Assembly (NCBI GenBank): GCA_017461825.1
Contig: JAFTXB010000172.1
Span: 1-15,533, forward strand
DNA from: Clostridia bacterium
GTDB taxonomy: Bacteria; Bacillota; Clostridia; Oscillospirales; CAG-272
Length of the DNA: 15,533 nucleotides
Reading direction: 5' to 3'
The translations under genes and the position numbers were made by a program. Positions 7,071 to 13,870 of this stretch are shown in pieces. A model generated the notes under the pieces. The model was not told the origin of the DNA. It saw only the letters and a program-made list of their open reading frames with translations, and searched no databases. Numbering within the stretch: the first letter of the stretch is position 1; each line of letters begins with the position of its first letter.

Positions 7071-7110
7071 ATATGTGGTTAGATATCAAACAAAAAGGAA
7101 GAATACTGTT

Positions 7111-8130
7111 ATGATCTATCAAAATGCCGAACTGTTTAACATTGCCGAACTCATTTCTCCGGAAGACGGCGGCGCGGGTATGCAGCCGTTGCGCTGTCCA
7201 TCGTCGGTGCGTGCGCATCTCAATACAGCCGCGCAAAACACTGCGGCATACACGACGGGATGTGAGCTTCGCTTTGTAATTGAAGACGATCAGCCCGTTA
7301 CCGTTACGCTGCGAAACATCGGCACGCCCACCGCGCGTGTACTGGTCTATTACGGCTCTATGCAATCGGGCTGGAAAACGCTTTCCTACTACACGCACGA
7401 TACGGCAACCGAGCTGACTTTTCAAAACAGCAATTCCGAACGGCTCGAAGCCTTTGCAAAAGCGGCACAGTTCCCATTTTCGTCTCGTGTGATCCGTGTT
7501 CTTTTCCCCGACGGCGGCACCAAAATGGCTTTGCTGGGTATTCGAGGTAATATTCGCCCCCCACGCCCCGATGAAGTTCCCGAACGCGGCTGTCTCCTGT
7601 TTTACGGCTCGTCGATTACGCACGGCAGTCTTTCCTGCTCGTCAAACGGCATGTTTACCCAGCGGATCGCGCGTGCGCTTAAGATGGACGCACAAAATCA
7701 AGGCTATGCAGGCTCCTGCCACATTGAACCCGAAATGGCAGACTGGCTTGCGCAAAAGGGTGATTGGAAAGCGATGGTGGCAGAGCTTGGCATTAACATT
7801 GTGGATACGGTTGAGCCCGAGGAATACCGCCGCCGTGTGCGTTATTTTATCGAAACCGTGCATGCCGCAAATCCCCAAAAATATCTCTTTATGATCGATA
7901 TGTACTATTCGGGCAGAGATTTTGACAAAAAGCCCTTTGCCGCCGCGTACCGTGAGGTCATGGCGGAAGAAGTGGCGCGCATTGCCTCGCCATATGTTGT
8001 CTACATCAACGGTCTCTCGATTATGAACGGACCCGAATTTCTCTCCTCGGATTTCACCCACCCTTCGATCGACGGTGTTTCCGAAATTGCTAACAACCTC
8101 ACCGCGCGCCTGCGCCCGTATTTGGGGTGA
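7111..8130 (+). CDS. SGNH/GDSL hydrolase (esterase), divergent member
   Basis: This 339-aa protein has an N-terminal beta-rich domain (about 1-150) and a C-terminal SGNH domain. Block I is GSSITHG (Ser168; the Asp of GDS is replaced by Ser), block II is NQGYAGS (196-202), block III GIN (227-229), and the last block is Asp314-F-T-His317. Similarity to the leftward pair is limited to the general layout, so it belongs to a different SGNH subfamily. It is likely an intracellular esterase of unknown substrate. The start is ATG 7111, with AAGGAA about ten bases upstream; the upstream in-frame alternative at 7075 overlaps the predicted transcription start and lacks a ribosome binding site. It is followed 13 bases later by repeat copy R2. 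Confidence 0.85.
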   Translation: MIYQNAELFNIAELISPEDGGAGMQPLRCPSSVRAHLNTAAQNTAAYTTGCELRFVIEDDQPVTVTLRNIGTPTARVLVYYGSMQSGWKTLSYYTHDTATELTFQNSNSERLEAFAKAAQFPFSSRVIRVLFPDGGTKMALLGIRGNIRPPRPDEVPERGCLLFYGSSITHGSLSCSSNGMFTQRIARALKMDAQNQGYAGSCHIEPEMADWLAQKGDWKAMVAELGINIVDTVEPEEYRRRVRYFIETVHAANPQKYLFMIDMYYSGRDFDKKPFAAAYREVMAEEVARIASPYVVYINGLSIMNGPEFLSSDFTHPSIDGVSEIANNLTARLRPYLG

Positions 8131-8143
8131 GACTCGTTTTTTT

Positions 8144-8293
8144 GTCAGAAAACTTTTGAAATAAAGTTATACTTGGCGCCAGCGCCAAGACACGTGATTT
8201 GCTACGCAAATACACGTCCGACACCTTTCAAAACTTTCAAAAAAGTATTTGGATATTGCGGAATGTTACTGCGCTGTTCTGTAGGGTTCTGAC
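8144..8293 (+). repeat. Structured intergenic repeat, copy R2 (150 bp)
   Basis: Starts GTCAGAAAACTTTT (8144-8157) and ends TTCTGAC (8287-8293), followed by the same GGCAAAGG tail as R1. Bases 8144-8237 are identical to R1 in inverted orientation. Predicted stems are AACTTT/AAAGTT (8151-8168), CTTGGCG/CGCCAAG (8172-8189) and ACGTGATTTGC/GCAAATaCACGT (8192-8217), loosely closed by GTCaG/CcGAC. The 3' third is diverged from R1 except for GGATATTG. It follows the stop of the rightward SGNH gene. The remaining stretch 8294-8403 is AT-rich and holds no gene. Confidence 0.9.
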
Positions 8294-8403
8294 GGCAAAG
8301 GAATTTTTATTTGAGATCGGTTATTATATTGTTTCCATTTTATGAAATATTCTCCATTGTATAAGCGCATTTAAACAGCGCATACTAACATCAGCCGGAC
8401 AAA

Positions 8404-8470
8404 TGATCCGAGGATTGACGGAAAAGCCGCAAATAGCGGTCTCCGCCAACGAACGCGGCTATTCGGATCA
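8404..8470 (+). promoter_or_regulatory. Structured leader of the DUF378 gene, possible cis-regulatory RNA
   Basis: TGATCCGA (8404-8411) pairs with TCGGATCA (8463-8470), closing a segment with two inner stems: CCGC (8427-8430)/GCGG (8436-8439) and CCGC (8443-8446)/GCGG (8455-8458). An alternative pairs 8436-8439 with 8443-8446. The Shine-Dalgarno AAAGGAG starts two bases after the closing stem. It matches no riboswitch class I can recognise. Confidence 0.5.
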
Positions 8471-8486
8471 GAAAGGAGAAACAGTC

Positions 8487-8702
8487 ATGATTATGGATCG
8501 CATTGCGCTGATCTTGACCATTGTCGGCGCGCTTAACTGGGGCAGCATCGGTTTGTTCCAATTTGACATTGTGGCTTGGATCTGCGGCGGACAGTCCTCT
8601 TTGCTCAGCCGCATCATTTATACAGTTGTCGGTCTTGCGGGCATCTGGTGCATTTCTTTGGTATTCCGCGCGCGTGAAACCTTTGACAGGATCGAAGAGT
8701 AA
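8487..8702 (+). CDS. DUF378 family small membrane protein (YuzA-like)
   Basis: This 71-aa protein matches DUF378 over its full length: a first hydrophobic helix with the family signature GALNWGSIGLFQFD (residues 14-27), a short loop containing GGQSSLLSRIIY, and a second helix VVGLAGIW. It should span the membrane twice. The function of the family is unknown. The start is ATG 8487, with AAAGGAG at 8472-8478; upstream in-frame codons have no ribosome binding site and lie in the structured leader. A strong terminator follows. Only a weak promoter candidate (TTGTAT-18-CATACT, near 8355-8386) is visible. Confidence 0.88.
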   Translation: MIMDRIALILTIVGALNWGSIGLFQFDIVAWICGGQSSLLSRIIYTVVGLAGIWCISLVFRARETFDRIEE

Positions 8703-8710
8703 AAATTTTG

Positions 8711-8750
8711 GCACGCCTGATGCGTTTTTTGCATCAAGCGTGCCTTTTTC
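8711..8750 (+). terminator. Rho-independent terminator after the DUF378 gene
   Basis: GGCACGC (8711-8717) pairs with GCGTGCC (8739-8745), extended by TGATGC/GCATCA with one C-A mismatch and a T-rich loop, followed by TTTTT. It precedes the convergent oxidoreductase stop by 12 bases. Confidence 0.9.
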
Positions 8751-8761
8751 TCAAAGATCGG

Positions 8762-9961
8762 TTAAAGAATATCTGTCTCATGCAAAACAACACCGCTTGC
8801 AGTCAATACCCTTTGAAGCTCTTTGATATCCAATTTTGAAAAGTCGTCTGTCATGGCAGCAGCTGTTCCCGCCGCCTGTCCTGTTACAGCGCAGCATGGA
8901 ATGACCCGCATGACATCCCACAGCGTTTCATTTACCGAAGTACATCTTCCCGCGCAGATCAGATTTTTGACCTTTGCGCTGTACAGTGTTCGAAAAGGCA
9001 CCTCGTAGATCGGTCCTCGCTGTTTCCAATTCGATACCATACCGATAGAATCCTCAAAATACTGATGTGTTTCCTTATCGGAAAGGACATATTCGCCAAC
9101 GATCTTTCGCGTCATGCGGATCTGCGGGATCGTAGCCATGGTCACGGGGAGAAATTCGGGATCGTTTTGTCTTTTTTTGAGGAAATCGTTGTAGGTGGAT
9201 TGGTGCGACAAGCAGACCTGTTCGGAAAGCTCCTCGCCGCCAAGACCGCTAAAGCGTTTGTTTATCAGCTGTTTGACCTGATTCTCCTTGGTTTTTTCTT
9301 CATCGGGAATATCGCAAGACCCCAATATATGTAAATTGTATCCTTTGCTGCCGTAAGAGTAATACCATGCGGCAAGAATATTGCCCTGCTTGAAGGTATC
9401 GGTTGGAGCCCCCGCAAATTTTGCAATATCGCAATCCCCCGTTGCATCGACGACAGATTGGACGCGATACGCCGCTCTTCCCGATTTGTTTTCGGTTATA
9501 ATATGCCGGATCTTATCATGCTCAAGAGTTACACCAACAGCGTAGGTGCCGTAAAGGATATCCACACCTGCATCCAACAAAAGGCGCTCCGCAAGAATGG
9601 CAAAAAGCTGGGGATTGTATTGCACCTCAAAGCGCTTGTCATTCACCCCTCGGGAGCCGTTTTCCGTTAACCAGTTATCCGGATATTTTGCCTCGGCACC
9701 GTGTTTGATCGACAAATGAAACAGCTCCTCGGCAATGCCGAAGGATACCTGATGACCGTATCCGTCACAAAGAGGCAGATAGATGGTTACAATTCCCAGC
9801 GTTCCAAGCCCGCCCAGCATAAACTGCTTTTCAAACAGAACGGTGCGCTTTCCCTGCCTTGCAGAAGCGAGTGCCGCCGAGATTCCCGCAAAGCCACCGC
9901 CGCAAACGGCTACATCGTATTCCTTTACAACCTCGGTCTTGATCGTTTCCTGAATATACAT
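8762..9961 (-). CDS. FAD-dependent oxidoreductase (FAD_oxidored family)
   Basis: This 399-aa protein has an N-terminal FAD-binding Rossmann motif GGGFAGISAA (residues 21-30), Glu44 at the end of the second strand for the ribose, a second FAD contact VDATGDCD (171-178) and a C-terminal ICAGRC...GQAAGTAAAM segment that completes the cofactor site. This pattern fits PF12831, related to fumarate reductase/succinate dehydrogenase-like and GidA-like flavoproteins. Substrates of this family are largely unassigned. Several relatives sit in carbohydrate-utilisation loci of anaerobes, which would suit the surroundings, but that is inference. No signal peptide. ATG 9961 has AAAGGGG upstream. It is 23 bases downstream of ymdB on the same strand, so probably co-transcribed with it. 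Confidence 0.85.
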   Translation of the reverse strand: MYIQETIKTEVVKEYDVAVCGGGFAGISAALASARQGKRTVLFEKQFMLGGLGTLGIVTIYLPLCDGYGHQVSFGIAEELFHLSIKHGAEAKYPDNWLTENGSRGVNDKRFEVQYNPQLFAILAERLLLDAGVDILYGTYAVGVTLEHDKIRHIITENKSGRAAYRVQSVVDATGDCDIAKFAGAPTDTFKQGNILAAWYYSYGSKGYNLHILGSCDIPDEEKTKENQVKQLINKRFSGLGGEELSEQVCLSHQSTYNDFLKKRQNDPEFLPVTMATIPQIRMTRKIVGEYVLSDKETHQYFEDSIGMVSNWKQRGPIYEVPFRTLYSAKVKNLICAGRCTSVNETLWDVMRVIPCCAVTGQAAGTAAAMTDDFSKLDIKELQRVLTASGVVLHETDIL

Positions 9962-9984
9962 TGTTGATCCCCTTTGTTTTTTCT

Positions 9985-10749
9985 TTAAAATACGATACGT
10001 TTGACCTGTTCTGTTTTGGTCTCTCCCACGTCAAAGATCACGCCATGTGCCGCGATCGCCCCCTCTGCCAAGGTAAACTGCGTTGGCATCAGCGTGCGAA
10101 ATTTTTCGATCACGGGCTCCTTTGCCGTGCCGATGATGCCGCCCGTTGGTCCGCACATACCGAGATCGGTGATATACCCCGATCCCTTTGGCAGGATCTG
10201 CTCATCGGCGGTGGGGACATGGGTATGCGTTCCAAACATGACACGCACACGTCCGTCAAACCAATGTGCCAAAGCCAGCTTTTCGGCAGTTGCCTCGGCG
10301 TGAATATCCATGACGGCAAAATCGTAGTTTCCCTCCTCGCGGGAAAGGATTTTGTCCACCGTGTCAAACGGGCTTGCAAACGGATCCATATACACTCTGC
10401 CAATGACATTGATACACAGGATCTTCCATCCGTCAATGCGAATGACGGTATACCCGTTGCCGGGCGCCTCGGACGGATAATTTGCGGGACGAATGACGCG
10501 GCTCTCATTTTCGAGATACGCATAAATATCGCGCTTTCCAAAGGTATGATTTCCGAGCGTGACAACATCGACACCCGCGTCAAGCAAGGTCTTGGCGTCC
10601 TCCGCGCAAACGCCCCGCACATCGGTGGCATTTTCGCCGTTTGCAATAACAAGGTCGATCCTCTCGCGACTGCGCACATCCCACAACCGCTGTCTTAAAT
10701 ATTCGACAGCTCTGTTGCCTACAACATCTCCAAGCGCCAAAATCCGCAT
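9985..10749 (-). CDS. ymdB: YmdB family metallophosphoesterase
   Basis: This 254-aa protein is close to the usual length of about 260. It carries the full YmdB/TIGR00282 dinuclear-metal signature: Asp8 in GDVVG, GEN (38-40), GNH (66-68), Asp148-I-His150-A-E and GTHTHVPT (173-180). B. subtilis YmdB has phosphodiesterase activity on 2',3'-cyclic nucleotides and influences biofilm and motility choices through RNA turnover. In many Firmicutes it lies near rny, which is not seen here. ATG 10749 has an AGAGGAA ribosome binding site. It is the first gene of a leftward pair with the FAD oxidoreductase, driven by the promoter at 10814-10842. Confidence 0.92.
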   Translation of the reverse strand: MRILALGDVVGNRAVEYLRQRLWDVRSRERIDLVIANGENATDVRGVCAEDAKTLLDAGVDVVTLGNHTFGKRDIYAYLENESRVIRPANYPSEAPGNGYTVIRIDGWKILCINVIGRVYMDPFASPFDTVDKILSREEGNYDFAVMDIHAEATAEKLALAHWFDGRVRVMFGTHTHVPTADEQILPKGSGYITDLGMCGPTGGIIGTAKEPVIEKFRTLMPTQFTLAEGAIAAHGVIFDVGETKTEQVKRIVF

Positions 10750-10813
10750 ATTGGTTTCCTCTGTTTCTAATCGGTTTTTCGTCTGCCCTCAACAAGCATT
10801 TGAGCGTACTATT

Positions 10814-10842
10814 ATCTTACCACATTTTAAGCAAAAAGTCAA
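10814..10842 (-). promoter_or_regulatory. Promoter of the ymdB transcription unit
   Basis: On the minus strand: TTGACT (10837-10842), 17-base spacer, TAAGAT (10814-10819) with TGG of an extended -10. The leader would be about 60 bases. Confidence 0.6.
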
Positions 10843-10921
10843 TATGCAGTTGGATAATTAAAGCAACTGCGTTGCTCTGTTCAATATCATTTCATTTAAA
10901 AAAATTTTATATCCGCACAAA

Positions 10922-10957
10922 TTATATAGGGAACGGTCAAGACCGTTCCCTATATAA
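10922..10957. terminator. Perfect 17-bp palindrome after the solute-binding protein gene, probable terminator
   Basis: Left arm 10922-10938 pairs without a mismatch with 10941-10957 across a two-base AA loop. It lies 30 bases past the stop of the leftward solute-binding protein gene, the usual terminator position. However, neither strand has a proper T run after the stem, so the terminator reading is uncertain. A smaller hairpin, AGCAAC-tgc-GTTGCT, lies at 10862-10876. Confidence 0.55.
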
Positions 10958-10987
10958 ATGAGTTACACTCCTGTTAATGATACTCTG

Positions 10988-12475
10988 TCAGGAAAGCTTT
11001 TCAAACAGCTCTCGCACGTTTGAGTTCCAAGAGCTCTGGTTGGTTGCCCAGAAGGTGGAAATATTGGAGCCGTGACGGCTGTTTTCCTTGCCCGAAGGAG
11101 GATTGCGGAATCCCTCGGACATCTGCAAAATATTGGTGATGGCGGGGCTGAACGCCGAGCAATATGCCATGTCCAAAGAAAGGGTTGCCTTTTCACGCAT
11201 CAGGGAAAGCATCTCCAGCACGTTTTCATCTCTTGCATAGGTCAAGCCGAGGGCGACCTCGTAATATTCGGGGGTAACATCGCGGTAGCCATAGAAAGAG
11301 AGCGCCTCCATGGTCTTACCTACCAAAGCAGCCTTGTTGGTGTTTGCCATGATATGCCACATGCCGACAGATGTACCGATAGGGCTGATATACTCCTCCT
11401 GCTCCGCGTTCCATTTACACATGGGAACCAAGCCGTAATCCTGCTCCATATCGCGGAAGCTCTCAACATCCCAGAAGTAACCAAGCGAGAACAGTGCGTT
11501 GCCTGCGGTGAAAATGTTTTTATAATCGGCATTGTCCTCAACGTGCAGGCAGGCGTTGTTTTCAAACTTATCGTACATATAGTCAAATACGGCGATCAGC
11601 TTCTCGCTGGGAGCACTTGCCACCGACAGAGCACCCGTCTCGTTATCGCGCGAGGTCAGGGGCAGATCGAGGGCAGTAAGCCACTGGCGGTTTGCGGTTG
11701 CCGCCGCAACAAAGCCCATCATGTTTTTGGTGATGTCATACTCGCCGTCAACGTTCTCCTTGACACCAAGTGCCATGGTCATCATCTTTTCCATTGTCCA
11801 TTCATCGGCGCGCACCAGATCATAGGGATTGTCAAGGCTGTACTGATCAATGATAAAATCGTTGAAGTAGATAACCGTCATCTGCTTGTAAAGGCTGAGC
11901 GACATATCGCCAATGACACCGTAGAGCTTGCCGTTGATGGCATAGTTCTCATTCATCCCCGCAAGCCACCACGGAGACGAAAAATCCAAAGTGTTGACGG
12001 TATTTACATCCATAAAATATCCCATTTTTGCATTTTGGATAAACGAGGTAGACACCGAATTTTGAACCAGATCATACTCCGGTGTGCTCAATGCGCTGTT
12101 TTGAACGAAGGTATTGAAGTTGTTACGGTTGCCCCAGCTGCCATCCTGCGGGATGATGTTGATCACAACGCCGAGATATTCCTCTACATCGCAATTGCGC
12201 TCAAACATTGCTCCCTCCACGCGGTCGGCACTCGATTCAAGCGCGATCTCGTAAGGCAGCGAAGTTGACATCAGAATGTTGATTGCCGTGTTATTGTTGT
12301 TTTCTTGCGGAAATGCCAGCGAAAGCTCGGGTGCTTCGGTCTCCCCCGAGGATTCGGTTTCGGTTGTGTCATCGGTTTGCTTTTCATCCTCGCCGTTCCC
12401 GTTGCAAGCAACAAAGGCACAGCAAATCAAAAGCAAAGCCATGAGCAAAGTGAGAATGCGTACGATTGGTTTCAT
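10988..12475 (-). CDS. ABC transporter extracellular solute-binding lipoprotein
   Basis: This 495-aa protein has a lipoprotein signal peptide: Lys2-Arg6 charged start, hydrophobic 7-20, lipobox FVAC with Cys24. It is followed by an acidic Asp/Glu/Thr/Ser linker (about 28-50) that would tether the protein to the membrane. The mature part has the features of cluster-1-type solute-binding proteins, with many aromatic residues such as SPWW and the WTMEKMM helix. Such proteins usually bind oligosaccharides. No ABC permease or ATPase lies in the window, so it is an orphan or uses a remote transporter. ATG 12475 has AGAAGGGG upstream. A TATAAA box at 12503-12508 (minus) is a weak promoter candidate. 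It is divergent from an AraC-type regulator, the likely controller. Confidence 0.85.
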   Translation of the reverse strand: MKPIVRILTLLMALLLICCAFVACNGNGEDEKQTDDTTETESSGETEAPELSLAFPQENNNNTAINILMSTSLPYEIALESSADRVEGAMFERNCDVEEYLGVVINIIPQDGSWGNRNNFNTFVQNSALSTPEYDLVQNSVSTSFIQNAKMGYFMDVNTVNTLDFSSPWWLAGMNENYAINGKLYGVIGDMSLSLYKQMTVIYFNDFIIDQYSLDNPYDLVRADEWTMEKMMTMALGVKENVDGEYDITKNMMGFVAAATANRQWLTALDLPLTSRDNETGALSVASAPSEKLIAVFDYMYDKFENNACLHVEDNADYKNIFTAGNALFSLGYFWDVESFRDMEQDYGLVPMCKWNAEQEEYISPIGTSVGMWHIMANTNKAALVGKTMEALSFYGYRDVTPEYYEVALGLTYARDENVLEMLSLMREKATLSLDMAYCSAFSPAITNILQMSEGFRNPPSGKENSRHGSNISTFWATNQSSWNSNVRELFEKLS

Positions 12476-12561
12476 TTTGTTTTACCCCTTCTTTTTTGTT
12501 TATTTATACGATATTTCAAGCACGTTTGATAAAAAAATTAGAACTTTTTTCAAAAAAGCTA

Positions 12562-12590
12562 TTGATTTTCGTGTTTGAATATGGTATACT
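12562..12590 (+). promoter_or_regulatory. Promoter of the AraC-family regulator
   Basis: TTGATT (12562-12567), 17-base spacer, TATACT (12585-12590), extended -10 TGG. Transcription would start near 12597. A small stem ACACA-TCAC-TGTGT (12601-12614) sits just before the Shine-Dalgarno GGAGG. Confidence 0.75.
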
Positions 12591-12628
12591 GGTTTTAGTT
12601 ACACATCACTGTGTGAGGAGGATGGCAA

Positions 12629-13504
12629 ATGCTTGATATTTCGATTGATCAAATTGATCCAACCGTTTTGTTTGCCGGAAGTTGGCAAAACACGAGGTGC
12701 AGAAAGGAATCGGATCAAAAATATACCTACACCTACCGCATGCTTTACACCAAGCTTGGCAGTTGCAGACTGGAAATGGCAGACGGCAACACCTATTTGA
12801 TGAAATCGGGAGATGTATTTTTTTTCGTGCCGGGAACCAAGTACACCTCAACGTTTGTTCCGTTTCAAAAGACTTATTTTATTGACATCGCATTTGATAT
12901 GCTTCCCAACGACAGCAAGCTGCTGCAGGACACCCTGCTCAATAAAGAATTAAGATTCAGCGGTGATCCCCGCGCGGCGATTCAGCCCTATCGCTTTTCC
13001 GATTCCAATTTGTTTAACAGATCCCGACAGCTGACACCCTCGCTTCAAACCGGTCGTATCTTTGACCGTATCACCCGTGAGCATAAAAAGAATCATCCTT
13101 TGGCGAAAAAGATCTCGTCACTCCACCTGCACACCATTCTCCTCTCTCTGATCTGTGAAGAAGAGATCGACGAGCACATAAAAAGCACGAACGCCTCCGA
13201 AAGAATTCTCAAATATATTCGCGACCACATCACCGAAAGTATTACCAACGAGCGGGTGGCGCTGGAGCTATCCTATCATCCAAACTATATCAATCGCGCG
13301 ATCAAGCAAGCAACCGGCATGACCTTTCATAAATACGTGATCAATCAAAAACTGCAGATCGCGGTCGACCTTCTCTTAAACACGCAAAACAGCATTACCG
13401 ACATTGCGCACTCGCTGTCATTCAGCACGTCCTCGCATTTCAACAATCTGTTTACGTCAACCTTTCACTGTACGCCCTCGCAATACCGTAAAAGGGGAAG
13501 ATAA
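12629..13504 (+). CDS. AraC family transcriptional regulator
   Basis: This 291-aa protein has an N-terminal cupin-like ligand-sensing domain (about 30-95, with KSGDVFFFVPGTKY) and a C-terminal pair of helix-turn-helix motifs (about 190-290). The second HTH region carries the AraC signature ITDIAHSLSFSTSSHFNNLF ahead of F-x-C-TPSQYRK. AraC regulators with a cupin usually bind a sugar or related metabolite and activate adjacent genes. Here the likely target is the divergent solute-binding protein gene, starting 153 bases away. ATG 12629 has GGAGG (12617-12621); the earlier ATG at 12622 reads into a stop within five codons. It has its own promoter and terminator and so is a single-gene unit. Confidence 0.92.
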   Translation: MLDISIDQIDPTVLFAGSWQNTRCRKESDQKYTYTYRMLYTKLGSCRLEMADGNTYLMKSGDVFFFVPGTKYTSTFVPFQKTYFIDIAFDMLPNDSKLLQDTLLNKELRFSGDPRAAIQPYRFSDSNLFNRSRQLTPSLQTGRIFDRITREHKKNHPLAKKISSLHLHTILLSLICEEEIDEHIKSTNASERILKYIRDHITESITNERVALELSYHPNYINRAIKQATGMTFHKYVINQKLQIAVDLLLNTQNSITDIAHSLSFSTSSHFNNLFTSTFHCTPSQYRKRGR

Positions 13505-13514
13505 AAAATATTTC

Positions 13515-13549
13515 AAAAAGGAATCGTTCTTTGGCGGTTCCTTTTTTTC
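13515..13549 (+). terminator. Terminator after the AraC-family gene
   Basis: AAAAAGGAATC (13515-13525) pairs with GGTTCCTTTTT (13536-13546) including one G-T pair, loop of ten bases, with further T. Confidence 0.8.
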
Positions 13550-13805
13550 GTTGTTTTTCACCCATTATTATAGCGCATCCAATCGACCTTAAACTACCAA
13601 AGAAACACACAAACATTGCGCAAAACAAACCAATTTCGGCTAAAAAAAGCGAATTTCAAACTTTTTTATTTCCTGCCGCCTTATCAAAAAAAGTTTTCGT
13701 CCAAAACACACACAAGCCGCTCTTTTTCGGCAACCCGCGGCATTGTTTTACGCTCCGCGGCAAAAATGCCGTACTTTTCGGTCGTTTTTGGGCATACACT
13801 TTTGC
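13550..13805. other. Non-coding region upstream of the LRR gene, with CCGCGGCA direct repeats
   Basis: No supported gene: the short open frames here have no ribosome binding sites and low-complexity translations. CCGCGGCA occurs at 13735-13742 and again at 13755-13762, a 20-base period, and the second copy forms a CGGCA-aaaa-TGCCG hairpin (13758-13771). They lie about 45-70 bases upstream of the -35 box of the LRR gene promoter and could be operator sites. Confidence 0.4.
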
Positions 13806-13834
13806 TTGACGCCGTTATAAAAATATGTCATAAT
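13806..13834 (+). promoter_or_regulatory. Promoter of the LRR_5 protein gene
   Basis: TTGACG (13806-13811), 17-base spacer, CATAAT (13829-13834), extended -10 TGT. Transcription would start near 13841. Confidence 0.75.
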
Positions 13835-13870
13835 GAATATGAAAGCTGAAAAAAGAAAGGATGTTTTGAT

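Noticed and set aside
6976..7623. Minus-strand open frame of 215 codons
   Set aside because: Antisense to the rightward SGNH gene and running through both divergent promoters; no ribosome binding site.
4733..8293. Composite transposon built on the inverted repeats
   Set aside because: No transposase or recombinase lies between the repeats, and I see no matching target duplications outside them; a third copy elsewhere suggests a dispersed intergenic element instead.
9961..10698. Plus-strand open frame of 245 codons
   Set aside because: Antisense to ymdB, whose metal-binding motifs are all intact.
11072..12268. Long open frame on the plus strand (398 codons)
   Set aside because: It is the antisense shadow of the solute-binding protein gene, which has a lipobox, ribosome binding site and family features; the shadow frame has none.
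13531..13849. Two short overlapping open frames after the AraC gene
   Set aside because: They begin in the terminator or spacer, run across the LRR promoter, lack ribosome binding sites and read as AT-rich noise.
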